Positions 8,604 through 17,477 of a stretch of DNA of 64,000 nt are shown here, one piece after another. Source of the DNA: BTUB01 sp963836585. Lineage in GTDB: Bacteria; Babelota; Babeliae; Babelales; Vermiphilaceae. Each line of letters begins with the position of its first letter. Positions within the stretch are counted from its first letter, which is position 1. The position numbers and the translations under genes are program-made. The notes beneath the pieces were generated by a model. The model was not told the origin of the DNA and ran no database searches. It saw only the letters and a program-made list of their open reading frames with translations. Location of the stretch: the NCBI GenBank assembly GCA_963836585.1, contig CAWIJV010000003.1, forward strand, positions 310,001 through 374,000, read 5' to 3'.

Positions 8604-10133
8604 TTAACCGCGATCTATAAGGTTATAGAGATACGCCATCCAACCTGTTTGTTCTTTTTTATCTCGTGCAGTAATGCATAAATCAAGGAGCTCTTTCAGC
8701 GTCTTGCCTTTAGTAAGTGCCCGATGCGTTGCATAGCGCGTGATACGGGTATTCCTGAATGATCCAAGCCAACGTGCTTCATAGAGCATTATATGTTCAT
8801 CATTATTCACAAACCCCGTGCCATGGATCCAACTTTCATCTGCAGCATTATAGGTTTTTATATTTTTTTGATTTTCAGTGCTAGCCAGCGTTATTGGGCA
8901 TCTGCTGCCTGCCAGACTGAGCGTGCCATCATGATTGAGTGAAACACGAAAATTACTTTCGACTAATAGTTTTGTATGCTGCGTTTTGAGATTCGTTTGA
9001 TGCACTTCATATGTCCCGTTGTTGTTTTGGCATGAGAAGGCAATAATGCAATCATCATTGGTAAAAAGCACTTCGCCAACGGAAAACGGGTATTTAACTT
9101 TGTATAATAATTGGTGAGTTTTGATATCCCAAATATGCACCATTGAGGAGGTAATTGCATTATTATCAACTATAGTTGCTATGATTGTCTCATCGGCATT
9201 GAATCCCGGTGCGCGATTGGCATAATGGGGGAATTGATTTATTAGTGTGCCATTTGCCGCATAGAGAGCCATAGTTCTTTGTACCCGATCATAGGTTGCA
9301 AAATGAGCGGCTGAGTGGCTGACGCGGAGTAAGCTTTGGGGCACCGTGGCTTTGATCCGTTTTTGTGCGCAATCGATCAGATAGGTGCGGGCCTCTTGCG
9401 GATTATTGACTTGCGTGCGATTGGCAATCAGTTGATTATTGTGGAACGATTTAAGTTGTATGTTTCGGGTGGGCAGCTGCATAATTTCATTAAATTGTTT
9501 GGTATGCACATTGTAGGTAACCAAGAATATATTTGCATGATGGCCTCTATGAAAGCATGCAAATGCAATTTCTGAACCATCTTCATTGGGGCAAAAGTGA
9601 TCATCTCCTTCCATATCATCAACCGTTGCAATTCTATAGGGAGTCTTGGCCAGATCTAAAATGGTTTCAGTTCCCGTGGGAATATCAAGGCAGATGAGTT
9701 TATTCGTGTGTTGCCATGAGCCTTCAAGGAACCACACTTTTTTTGTATCTTTGGTTACTTGGCAGCTACAACAATTACTTCTTTTGGTTAATACAACCGG
9801 TTTCTCTTGATTCATTGCCTCAAATGCATCAGCATTTTCGATCACTAAACGGCGCAAGAGATAATTTTTTAGATCCTCAGGGAGGCCGTGTGCCTTGAGG
9901 GCCAATGCTTTTGTTTGGTTAAGCGCTACGCTAGAATTATTGGGATGCATGGCGCGGCAAAGAGTGTGGGCTGCCAATTCTCTTAAAGAGGGGGCACTGT
10001 GCATTGGTGTTGCTATCAGAGGTGCCGGCTCGACAATCGGATTAGCCTCGATGGCAGGAAGCGGACGCTCCATTGTGTGCGCAAATATCGGTATGAGCGA
10101 TATGAGACTGAGTATTATTTTTTTGAATTTCAT
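8604..10133 (-). CDS. Exported beta-propeller (WD40-like) protein with SOCS-like N-terminal segment
   Basis: Start set at ATG 10133, six bases after GGAG; a further in-frame ATG at 10145 overlaps the upstream stop. The leader ends IFAHTM and is followed by ERPLP. Residues about 45-95 contain SLRELAAHTL, then LPEDLKNYLLRRLV, reminiscent of SOCS or F-box-type boxes that bind Elongin C/SKP1. The remaining 400 residues are repeating four-strand blades (VHIWDIKTHQLLYKV, FSCQNNNGTYEVHQ, and others) of a WD40/TolB-like propeller, a protein-interaction platform. The order box plus propeller mimics eukaryotic ubiquitin-ligase substrate receptors; the function is inferred. It follows the RING-H2 gene by 11 bp on the same strand and is probably co-transcribed. 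Confidence 0.75.
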   Translation of the reverse strand: MKFKKIILSLISLIPIFAHTMERPLPAIEANPIVEPAPLIATPMHSAPSLRELAAHTLCRAMHPNNSSVALNQTKALALKAHGLPEDLKNYLLRRLVIENADAFEAMNQEKPVVLTKRSNCCSCQVTKDTKKVWFLEGSWQHTNKLICLDIPTGTETILDLAKTPYRIATVDDMEGDDHFCPNEDGSEIAFACFHRGHHANIFLVTYNVHTKQFNEIMQLPTRNIQLKSFHNNQLIANRTQVNNPQEARTYLIDCAQKRIKATVPQSLLRVSHSAAHFATYDRVQRTMALYAANGTLINQFPHYANRAPGFNADETIIATIVDNNAITSSMVHIWDIKTHQLLYKVKYPFSVGEVLFTNDDCIIAFSCQNNNGTYEVHQTNLKTQHTKLLVESNFRVSLNHDGTLSLAGSRCPITLASTENQKNIKTYNAADESWIHGTGFVNNDEHIMLYEARWLGSFRNTRITRYATHRALTKGKTLKELLDLCITARDKKEQTGWMAYLYNLIDRG

Positions 10134-10144
10134 CTGTTTCTCCA

Positions 10145-11284
10145 TTAACGCTGCGCGTCTTCATAATCTAAATTGTTACATTTATAAGTGTAGCTAAAGC
10201 CCCAGTACATGCTGCCGAGTAACAAACTGGCTCCGGTTAAGAAACTGGCAAGTTTCGGATGTGCGGGGAAGTATTTATAGGCAAATAATCCGCCAATGGC
10301 CGCTGAGGTCCATGCGCCTATGGTAACTAATCGTCTCCGTAAAGCATCATGGCGATCTCTTTGGCGATATAAAGCGTTCACATTTTTAGTGTTGCGCTTT
10401 TCAAGTTCTGCCGTTTTGTTTTTTAGTGTTTCGTTTTCATCTTTTAATTGTTTGTGATTTTCGTTTAATTGTTTGTGATCTTCGATGAACTTTGGAACAT
10501 GGGCATCAAAGAAATGCAGATCATCTTCAGACTTGCTAACCTTTGTTTCAAGCTGGCTCTTAATCGCTTGCAATTCTGCAATTGTTTTGCTTCCTCGCTC
10601 TATCTGCTGAGTAAGCAATCGATTTTGAAGATCTAATTGTTCCTTTTCTACTGCCAAAACATTGATGCTCTGTTTTAATCCTTCAACATGAGCGAGTTCC
10701 GGATTGAGCAACTTGAATTTATTGAACTTTTCTTCAGCTAATTTTATTTGCTGCTCCAGTGCTTTTTTCTGGTCAATAAGCCGTTCAATCTGGCTGCGTA
10801 AGTTATTCTCTAATTGTTGCCTTGCTTCAATAAGCTGACTGTTTTCTTGTTGTTTCCTCGCTAATTGTTGCTGATATTTCATAAGTGCCGCAGTAATATC
10901 AGGTGCTTCGGGTTTCTTGGCAGAAGATTTAAATAGATTGCTGATAGTAGTGATGATACTTGGCTCTTGTGCTTCAGCAGGTTCAATAACGCCCGATGAT
11001 TGTGCTTGCAGAGTGCGCACAATATCAGAGCCTATATTCTGACGGCATACAGGACATCTAACTGAGTGTGTTGATTCGGTAAGATGCTGAAAGCATTCAA
11101 AGTGTAATGCATGTTGGCAAGGCAAGCAGGTGTAATGTTCGCCAACCTTGATAGTATCTTGGCAGATAGTGCACAGAGTCTCTTTTTTATCAAACACTTG
11201 ATTTTGTGCTGCTGCCGGTGGGCGCTCCATGCTTATTGCAGGATAAGTGGCCGCTATGCTTAAGAGTAATAATAAACGTTTCAT
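10145..11284 (-). CDS. Exported RING-H2 coiled-coil membrane protein
   Basis: Start at ATG 11284 after GGAGG with eight bases spacing. Signal peptide 1-18, then MERPP. A complete RING-H2 finger follows: C38-x2-C41, C56-x-H58-x2-H61-x2-C64, C77-x2-C80. In eukaryotes this binds E2 ubiquitin-conjugating enzymes. Residues 130-325 are a long Gln/Lys/Glu-rich coiled coil, and two hydrophobic segments (about 325-345 and 350-368) near the C-terminus suggest membrane anchoring. Prokaryotes of this type have no known ubiquitin system, so a host-directed E3-ligase-like effector is the natural hypothesis. Upstream of the propeller gene 8604-10133 in the same direction. Confidence 0.85.
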   Translation of the reverse strand: MKRLLLLLSIAATYPAISMERPPAAAQNQVFDKKETLCTICQDTIKVGEHYTCLPCQHALHFECFQHLTESTHSVRCPVCRQNIGSDIVRTLQAQSSGVIEPAEAQEPSIITTISNLFKSSAKKPEAPDITAALMKYQQQLARKQQENSQLIEARQQLENNLRSQIERLIDQKKALEQQIKLAEEKFNKFKLLNPELAHVEGLKQSINVLAVEKEQLDLQNRLLTQQIERGSKTIAELQAIKSQLETKVSKSEDDLHFFDAHVPKFIEDHKQLNENHKQLKDENETLKNKTAELEKRNTKNVNALYRQRDRHDALRRRLVTIGAWTSAAIGGLFAYKYFPAHPKLASFLTGASLLLGSMYWGFSYTYKCNNLDYEDAQR

Positions 11285-11310
11285 AATAATAACCTCCAAA
11301 TTCTACTTAA

Positions 11311-11981
11311 TTATTTTTTGTGCAAATTATCGTACGCTGAAAATAATCCTTTCCATTCTTCTTCTATACGATTCGGATTCCAATCCATTTGTTTGCCGAA
11401 TGCTTCTGTTTGGCTCATAAGCACACCTCTGGTTAAATCGCGCGGCATAGGCGCTTGATTATAGTTCCAAATTCTACCGAGGAATGCCATGGCGGGCCAT
11501 ACCGCTTGACGTCTGAAAATATCAGTGATCACTTTGCAATGCTCATTATCTTTATGTGAGGATCGGCACAGGTCCAGGATATGCTGTTGCTGCATCTGCT
11601 TGAGCGCCTTGTGCGAATCTTTCCCGCTGCCGTTGCTTACTATTTTTCTGTCTCTTGTTTCTTCAACCTTCAACTTTGGCGAATTTGGCGAATAGTTTTC
11701 ACGCATATATTCTTCATGCTTTGCGTCATCGCACAGATTCGCGGCCCAGTCTCTTTTGGCTCGTTTATTCATCAAATCTCTGCATTCCATTTCTAAAGAT
11801 GTATTAGCTCCATAAGGAATTCTTGCTGCTCTGCCATTTTTGGCACCACCGGATTGCATGAAGAAGACGAGCAGCCGCATATTCTTTGTTGCAAGGGCTT
11901 ATGCATTGCCTGCATGCTGTGCGTAGCGGTAGCCACTAAGATGATAGCGCCAAGGTATTTAACGGTATTAATGGTATTCAT
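11311..11981 (-). CDS. Exported protein of unknown function, frameshifted
   Basis: ATG 11981 has an excellent Shine-Dalgarno (AAGGAGG, five bases away) and a signal peptide ending THSMQAM, but this frame stops at 11793. The remaining 170 residues are in another frame, which has no initiation site of its own. The frames join smoothly at a T5 run (11837-11841, A5 on the coding strand): adding one A gives PVVPK followed by NGRAAR. The product would be about 222 residues, helical, Cys-poor, without a recognisable domain. I regard it as one gene with a lost base. It ends 26 bp before the RING-H2 gene and is probably in the same transcript. Confidence 0.7.
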
Positions 11982-12417
11982 AGGATCCTCCTTAAAAGGG
12001 CAGAATTTAGGTGATTTTTCTATCTATAATTTCATAATAGCAAATAATATGAAAAAGGCAAGTAGGCTGGTTTAGGGGCTTTTTAGAGGGTAAAACAGCC
12101 AAAATAGGGAAAAAAGAGCCAAAAAAGGGTATTTTAGCCTATTTATGACAGGTAGAAACATTACAAATAAGGGGGTAGCTATGAGTTTTAACCATGGAGG
12201 GAGCAAAGTAGCGTTGAATTTTGACCATGGCGGGAAAGTTGGCCAGTCCATTTTACCCCTTTTTTGACAGGGTTAAAGCCTTGTTTTAGGTGATTTTTGG
12301 CTGTTTTGCCGGTATAATCTCTAATTTCTATCCTAATTAAGGGTAGTTTGACAAATAGAATTTAAAATGGCAAATTTAGTAAAGAATACTAAAAACCTAG
12401 GTAATGGAGATTATTTT
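11982..12417. other. Intergenic region between divergent genes, with a short tandem motif
   Basis: No gene is visible in these 436 bases. Two similar 18-base motifs centred on ACCATGG (about 12188-12205 and 12221-12238) are spaced 33 bp apart. AT-rich runs and a good -10-like TATAAT at 12312-12317 suggest that promoters for both divergent genes lie here, but I cannot pair a convincing -35 with it. The Shine-Dalgarno GGAG for the plus-strand gene is at about 12404. Confidence 0.35.
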
Positions 12418-14595
12418 ATGAAACAGCTACTAATATCATTAATTCTTGGGCTCGTGGTGATGACTGCATGCCCCATGGAACCCAATGGGCCGAGAGGCAA
12501 AAAGCATGTGCCTCTTTCATTAATTAGTGCCGATAACCGGCGTTTTTGGATTGCGGCTGAAAAAGTTGCGCAGTTTAGTAAATTACAAAAGATATATGAG
12601 CAGCTTGATGATAGCAAGTTGCTGAAGACCGATCTTAATGAAGCTTCATTGCATCTGCTTAAAGATCTCATTGATGCAAAAGACGAGAAGCAAGATTTAA
12701 AAAGAGTTATCGCATTACACAAAAATATACCCCTTGAGCGCTATGCAGCGCTGCTTGCCCAAGCAAAATCATTTGAGCTTCCCGCGATTGCTCAAGAGGT
12801 TGCAGGGCAGATCTATGATACGCAGTCTGAATTTACCCCAACTGCATTTAGGCATCTCAAAAAAAAGATTGATCTTGCCTATGGTAAACTCGTCGCAATT
12901 CATACTTGTGATACCGTGTTTATCTTGCCCGAAGCTATTGCATCAACATGCCCGTATCTTAGCACTATGCTTAGTTCATCATTAAAAGAATCAAGAGCGC
13001 GAATCTTAAAAGTACCGGCCGATCAGTCAACGGATACTATTCGATTTATTAAGAATATTGTTGAGTTTATGCACCCAAAAGTGGTGGCGCAAGGAGCTAA
13101 TTTTGATTTTAATGAATCGATCAAACCAGAGTTAATAGAAATGGCATACCGGCATCAATCTCTTTCTGTTGATGATATCAATGTTGCCGATCAATGGTTA
13201 ATGCCTGAAGTAGCGCGTGTGCTTGCTCAAGTTCTTTTGCAAAAAAAACCGGAAAGCATCGCGGGAATGGCTCCGCATTTATATCACTATATTCCTCATT
13301 TTACTGTTGAAGATGCGCCTCGTTTACAAGAATGTGCACTCTTTTATCTTGAATATATCGCTACTATGCATGAAAATAAATTTTTTGAAAAAAGCCAAAA
13401 AATATTGGCAAAAAAACTTATTGAATCCATTGCTGAAAATATTGATGATTATATAAATGATCCGTATTGCCCTCTAGCGCTCTTTCAACAACCAAAAATG
13501 CGCGCTATGACAGTCCTTTTAAATAGTCAATTGATTCAAAAGAAAAAAATTACCGAAGCAGCACCGGTTATATTCCAGCCGTATTCGAAGCCAAATGTGA
13601 ACCCGTTTGGCCACCGATCTCTTATAAAATTAGAGGACAAAAAATTTGTCGTTTGGGCTCAAGATGAAAATCCCCAGATTTATAGCAACAGCGGTAAACA
13701 TCTATGCACTCTGAAAGGAGATTTTTTTGAAAGAGTAAAAAGCGTATCAGCCGATAAAGGCCGTTGTTTGGTAACGGCATCATATTATGAAAGTATGTTT
13801 GGCGATGATCCTCATTTGTATCTTAAAGTATGGTCAGATGATGGCACTTTGGTTAAGACCAAAACGGTTGCTGCGCCCGGAAAGCCGGAGGTTACGCTGC
13901 AGGCGCTTGATAGTAACATGACATTAGTTACTCTGGGGCACGAGCGAATGCTTTGGGATGGCTATCGTAATACATTGCGCAAAGCCGATATTGCGATTTC
14001 TGATCGCGTGGTGCCGGTGGATAGAGGCATTGTAGGCATATGCACACAAGATGATCCTAATAATTATTCGTTTGGCACCCTTAATCTTGCCAATAACACG
14101 CGAACCATCTGGAAGCGGGCAGCAGGAGTATGCCAACATTTTTTCAAGCTTGATGATAATCATATATTGGTAAGCTCTACACCTCCAGGCGGCTACATAT
14201 TTCAGAGAGAGTTTGAAATCTGGAATAGTAGTACCGGAACCTGTCACGCTACGATTGATAAAAACGATATCAAAGGTGCCTTTATCGTTGCTAAAATTGG
14301 AGATCATCTTTTGGTGATCGATGAGCTATGCCTATTGGTATACAATCATGAAAACAATCTTGTGGTAAGAAGCTTATCCGATCGCACTCTTTATGAGTAT
14401 AAACCATATTATAAACTGGCTCGAGAGCTCACTAGTCATGCTCTTGCGCTTGATAATACCCATGTTGCCATGGCCTCAGTTACACCCAAAGGCCACTCAG
14501 TTATTATTAGGGAATGCAGCGATCTTTTACCTATTGAAGAGATTGTGAGAAAGCGAATAGAGCAATCGCAGCAATCGTATTGTCCCGTGATGTAA
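12418..14595 (+). CDS. Exported SKP1/BTB-like protein with C-terminal beta-propeller, 725 aa
   Basis: ATG 12418 follows GGAGAT by about eight bases and opens a signal peptide ending TACPM, then EPNGP. Two consecutive regions (about residues 30-145 and 155-290) read like SKP1/BTB folds: an initial strand with an L.SAD..RF pattern, a helix after SKL or STML, a strand with LP or VPAD, and later a helix near LPAIAQEVAGQI. The C-terminal half (from about 390) has repeating blade-like strands (LYLKVWSDDGTLV, FEIWNSSTGTCHATI) typical of a WD40-like propeller. In eukaryotes these folds are adaptor and receptor parts of cullin ubiquitin ligases. The fold calls come from pattern only. The gene stands alone on the plus strand. 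Confidence 0.7.
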   Translation: MKQLLISLILGLVVMTACPMEPNGPRGKKHVPLSLISADNRRFWIAAEKVAQFSKLQKIYEQLDDSKLLKTDLNEASLHLLKDLIDAKDEKQDLKRVIALHKNIPLERYAALLAQAKSFELPAIAQEVAGQIYDTQSEFTPTAFRHLKKKIDLAYGKLVAIHTCDTVFILPEAIASTCPYLSTMLSSSLKESRARILKVPADQSTDTIRFIKNIVEFMHPKVVAQGANFDFNESIKPELIEMAYRHQSLSVDDINVADQWLMPEVARVLAQVLLQKKPESIAGMAPHLYHYIPHFTVEDAPRLQECALFYLEYIATMHENKFFEKSQKILAKKLIESIAENIDDYINDPYCPLALFQQPKMRAMTVLLNSQLIQKKKITEAAPVIFQPYSKPNVNPFGHRSLIKLEDKKFVVWAQDENPQIYSNSGKHLCTLKGDFFERVKSVSADKGRCLVTASYYESMFGDDPHLYLKVWSDDGTLVKTKTVAAPGKPEVTLQALDSNMTLVTLGHERMLWDGYRNTLRKADIAISDRVVPVDRGIVGICTQDDPNNYSFGTLNLANNTRTIWKRAAGVCQHFFKLDDNHILVSSTPPGGYIFQREFEIWNSSTGTCHATIDKNDIKGAFIVAKIGDHLLVIDELCLLVYNHENNLVVRSLSDRTLYEYKPYYKLARELTSHALALDNTHVAMASVTPKGHSVIIRECSDLLPIEEIVRKRIEQSQQSYCPVM

Positions 14596-14597
14596 AT

Positions 14598-15224
14598 TTA
14601 TACCTTAGTCGCTTGCTTCCATTCGGGGCTGGCAACCAAGTATTCTTCCGCTTCATTAACTTTTTGCCGCGTTGCCTTGCTGCTATCGCGCAGTTTTTTA
14701 ATCTGCTGGTCAAAATGAAATGATCGCACAAATATTCGGTTTTGCGCGGCGCGGTTGAGCAGATTATCAGCTTCAGTTAATTTTTGAGTGAGATAGGTTA
14801 AAGTATCTTTTGCAGTAAAAATTGCACCGGGAGTGCCGCCATATCTGAGCCGCCATTGGGCAAACCATTCTTTTACTAATGAGCATGAGTGGTAATCGAG
14901 ATACTCGGCCGTTAAGGGTTCTTTGAGCACTGCATCATATTTATTTTGGGCATGCAACGCCGAAAGTTCCGGACTCAAAAATAAAGAAATGGTTGCAGCC
15001 AGGCCGCCGGTGATTAAAGCGCATCGAGTAACCGTTTTTGGGTAACCAAAAGCAGGGCGCACACGGCCGATGACTCCTCCGGCCGCCATTCCTATACTGG
15101 CAAAGAATGCAGTATCTTTTGCTAGCGCTTCAGAACCGATCACATCATGTTTGGAAAATTCCATGCTGCAGGCCGGCAGGCAAACTAATAATGAAAGTAA
15201 AAAAAATAAATAGGCAAGATTCAT
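14598..15224 (-). CDS. Exported protein with central membrane segment, 208 aa
   Basis: AAGGAA lies six to seven bases before ATG 15224; the longer open frame to 15290 has no initiation signal. Leader ends CLPACSM, with a cysteine that could also be a lipobox. Two hydrophobic stretches (about residues 38-53 and 66-85, GGLAATISLFLS) suggest a membrane hairpin, and the C-terminal 90 residues are helical and charged (coiled-coil-like). No family recognised. It starts 10 bp after the upstream exported gene and shares its direction, so they likely form an operon. Confidence 0.7.
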   Translation of the reverse strand: MNLAYLFFLLSLLVCLPACSMEFSKHDVIGSEALAKDTAFFASIGMAAGGVIGRVRPAFGYPKTVTRCALITGGLAATISLFLSPELSALHAQNKYDAVLKEPLTAEYLDYHSCSLVKEWFAQWRLRYGGTPGAIFTAKDTLTYLTQKLTEADNLLNRAAQNRIFVRSFHFDQQIKKLRDSSKATRQKVNEAEEYLVASPEWKQATKV

Positions 15225-15234
15225 AGATAGTTCC

Positions 15235-15930
15235 TTAATCTTTAAAAAAACGTAAACGATATGAATCAACAAAAGGATTGGCAGGATCAAAAGCTTTTCT
15301 ACTATTTTTCAGCAACTTCAAGGCATAAGAATCACGTTTCCAGTTGGATCTACCGGTTGCGATCCGGTCAAGATATTTGGGAAGAATGAGAGCGGTCCAT
15401 CTTTTGCGCGATAAAAATTCTTTGCCAATGCGATGGAGGATTAGATCAGTATTAAGAGGAGAATAAAAGCCGCCGCTGTTATCATGAATATCAACAATGC
15501 GCGCTTCTTCTGCAGGATCGTGGGGGATAATGCATTCTGCAGTCGCAGATCCTCCACAAAAAGATCGGGTGAAGAGGCTATCATGGTGTGTTTCAACCGC
15601 AAGATGCATTATTTCATCATCGCTTGCGCCTCTCTTTGGTCTAAAATTTACCAGGACTTCCTTTTGATGATTTTCAAGGATACCGGCTCTTCCATGCGCT
15701 ATGATGATTGAGTCATATTCTTCTTGAAGTGCTTTTATATAACAAGCATTCCAAAACAGATTTTCTTGTGCTGTTTTAAATGAGCGGACAGGAACAGCAG
15801 GTCGTCTGACCGGGGCGGGTCTGGCGGTGACTGCCGGTCTGCTCATGGGAGGTCGTGCAGCTCTGCGCATCATTGCTTGCGATGAGGCTGCTACCGCTAA
15901 AAGAATAAAGATGAATCGTGAATAGTTCAT
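15235..15930 (-). CDS. Exported protein with Arg/Pro-rich linker, 231 aa
   Basis: Start at ATG 15930, preceded by AAGGGA at six bases. Signal peptide ends SSQAM, followed by a proline/arginine/alanine-rich linker (residues 20-50, repeated RPA.. units) and a soluble domain with no motif I can name. The basic low-complexity linker after the leader recalls flexible tethers of secreted proteins. First gene of a two-gene minus-strand unit with 14598-15224. Function unknown. Confidence 0.7.
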   Translation of the reverse strand: MNYSRFIFILLAVAASSQAMMRRAARPPMSRPAVTARPAPVRRPAVPVRSFKTAQENLFWNACYIKALQEEYDSIIIAHGRAGILENHQKEVLVNFRPKRGASDDEIMHLAVETHHDSLFTRSFCGGSATAECIIPHDPAEEARIVDIHDNSGGFYSPLNTDLILHRIGKEFLSRKRWTALILPKYLDRIATGRSNWKRDSYALKLLKNSRKAFDPANPFVDSYRLRFFKD

Positions 15931-16031
15931 AAAAAATCCCTTATCGATTTTATTGCTCGCCATATCGTTTCTGGTTATAATACGACATATTTTGAAATTA
16001 CAAAATAATTTTATTCTCCGGGATTATCATA

Positions 16032-16628
16032 ATGAAAAATTTAATTCTTTTTACTCTTGTATCTACCGCCACCATTTCTTGCCCTATGGAAGCGCCAGCT
16101 TTTGAGCAGTGTCAAACAGCTCTAGCAGAGGGCAAGTGCTTTTTACCCGAATCAAATCATATTACGAGCATAATGAGCAGAGAAGGCGGTGTTGAATTGA
16201 TGCGCAAAATTGCAAATCAAGATCGTCTCTGGCCTAAATATAGAATGGCAGTTCTTTCTTTATTAACCGGCCTGATCAGAGATCATAGTGATGCGGATCC
16301 TGATGACATTGCCTACACCGCGCGGGCTCTGGATATTTTTCTCAGCGCGGCAGAACGGCGCCTTGACGCGCAATTAGTTAATGAAACTACGCTATCTCCA
16401 ATTGTTCCCGGAATTATTCTCGGTGAAGGGGATGGCATTTTAAAAGCTTCAGTTGAAACACATAATATACCGTGTATGCATATTGCCTTGGCTCACCGAG
16501 CGGATATAAACACTACTTGGCACACGCATTCAGGTTCTCGCTTATATTCCCCGATGCTTTATGCACGGCAACATTTTGGTGATCAAAGTGAAATGTGCGC
16601 ATTATTGCGACTGCATGGCGGCGAGTAG
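16032..16628 (+). CDS. Exported protein with degenerate ankyrin-like C-terminus, 198 aa
   Basis: The leader (MKNLILFTLVSTATISC) is followed by PMEAP, close to the Met boundary seen in neighbours; the cysteine could be a lipobox. The C-terminal 60 residues have ankyrin-like spacing (LKASVETHNIPCMHIALAHRADIN, then SPMLYARQHF ending in LLRLHGG). The N-terminal 120 residues are helical and unassigned. It is convergent with the next gene, with only 4 bp between the stops. Confidence 0.65.
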   Translation: MKNLILFTLVSTATISCPMEAPAFEQCQTALAEGKCFLPESNHITSIMSREGGVELMRKIANQDRLWPKYRMAVLSLLTGLIRDHSDADPDDIAYTARALDIFLSAAERRLDAQLVNETTLSPIVPGIILGEGDGILKASVETHNIPCMHIALAHRADINTTWHTHSGSRLYSPMLYARQHFGDQSEMCALLRLHGGE

Positions 16629-16632
16629 CGCT

Positions 16633-17025
16633 TCATCTTTCCATGTACTCTTTTAGTTCGCGTGCTCTGTCGAGCCAAACGCAATATTTTTCCCACGTTC
16701 GCCAGGTTATTTTTGAGGCTTGTCTATGTTCAGCTGTGCAAGCTGAGAGCTTGCTACAGCCTCTAAGGCAGCCGTTGGCTTCGCATTCCATCATAATTCT
16801 CTTGTAGGCACATTCGGTTTTATGTGCATTCTGATATTCTTGCCATGCCTTATCTCTATATCGCTCGCATTGCTGCAATGACTCTGGGCGGGGCGTTACA
16901 GAATGGGCACGCATTACAGCCCGCGCTATTGGTTTTGCTCTTGGGCATCTGGCAGCCGCGCGATGCATTGCGGCAATGGGACATACAAAAAAATGTAATA
17001 TGAGTAGCGCGATGATTCTTTTCAT
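16633..17025 (-). CDS. Small exported cysteine-containing protein, 130 aa
   Basis: AGGAAC sits five bases before the ATG. A signal peptide ends CPIAAM. The mature part is basic at first, then helical with six cysteines, four of them clustered (ECEANGCLRGCSKLSAC), suggesting disulfides formed outside the cytoplasm. No family recognised. A 56-bp gap separates it from the ubiquitin-like gene upstream on the same strand. Confidence 0.65.
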   Translation of the reverse strand: MKRIIALLILHFFVCPIAAMHRAAARCPRAKPIARAVMRAHSVTPRPESLQQCERYRDKAWQEYQNAHKTECAYKRIMMECEANGCLRGCSKLSACTAEHRQASKITWRTWEKYCVWLDRARELKEYMER

Positions 17026-17081
17026 AATTTGTTCCTATGCATAGTTTTACCTTCTTTTAGTATGTCGATTGAAAGTACTTT

Positions 17082-17468
17082 TTATTTTTGAGCTTCTGCA
17101 GGTTTTTTCAACCAAAGCAGCATTAAAAAGCGCGCGGTATTATGATCACTCATTGCCTGCTTGATATTAGTAGCATCCGGCAGGGGGGCCTTGCTCGCTT
17201 TTTCAAATAATTTTAGTGTCCACCAGCTCTTAATGAGAGGATGCAATGTTTGATGTTCAACAGCGATACCTTCGCTATCACGTACGCTCTTTTTAACGTC
17301 TGCCACGGTAGTTGTATCAGTAATTGAAAATCTGCCCATTGTTTTTTGCAGTGAGCTGGCTACGGTTATTTCTTGGGCCTGCTGCACCCACGGAAGAAGC
17401 GCTTGCCGCTCCATGCCGATGCTGGATAAAGCGATGAGGCTGAGGGATAAGAAAATTTTGTGAATCAT
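17082..17468 (-). CDS. Exported ubiquitin-like domain protein, 128 aa
   Basis: A short signal peptide (ending SSIGM) is followed at about residues 33-122 by a domain that reads like ubiquitin. ITVASSLQKTMGRFSI would be strands 1-2, TVADVKKSVRDSEGI (54-68) aligns with the ubiquitin helix TIENVKAKIQDKEGI, EHQTL aligns with DQQRL, and SDHNTARFLMLLWLKK (107-122) with the final DYNIQKESTLHLVLRL. A roughly ten-residue insertion lies before the last strand. There is no C-terminal Gly-Gly, so it is not an obvious conjugating modifier; a mimic or binding domain is more likely. The alignment is by eye and should be tested structurally. It sits 9 bp after the small gene 17478-17810. Confidence 0.6.
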   Translation of the reverse strand: MIHKIFLSLSLIALSSIGMERQALLPWVQQAQEITVASSLQKTMGRFSITDTTTVADVKKSVRDSEGIAVEHQTLHPLIKSWWTLKLFEKASKAPLPDATNIKQAMSDHNTARFLMLLWLKKPAEAQK

Positions 17469-17477
17469 AGTGATCCT

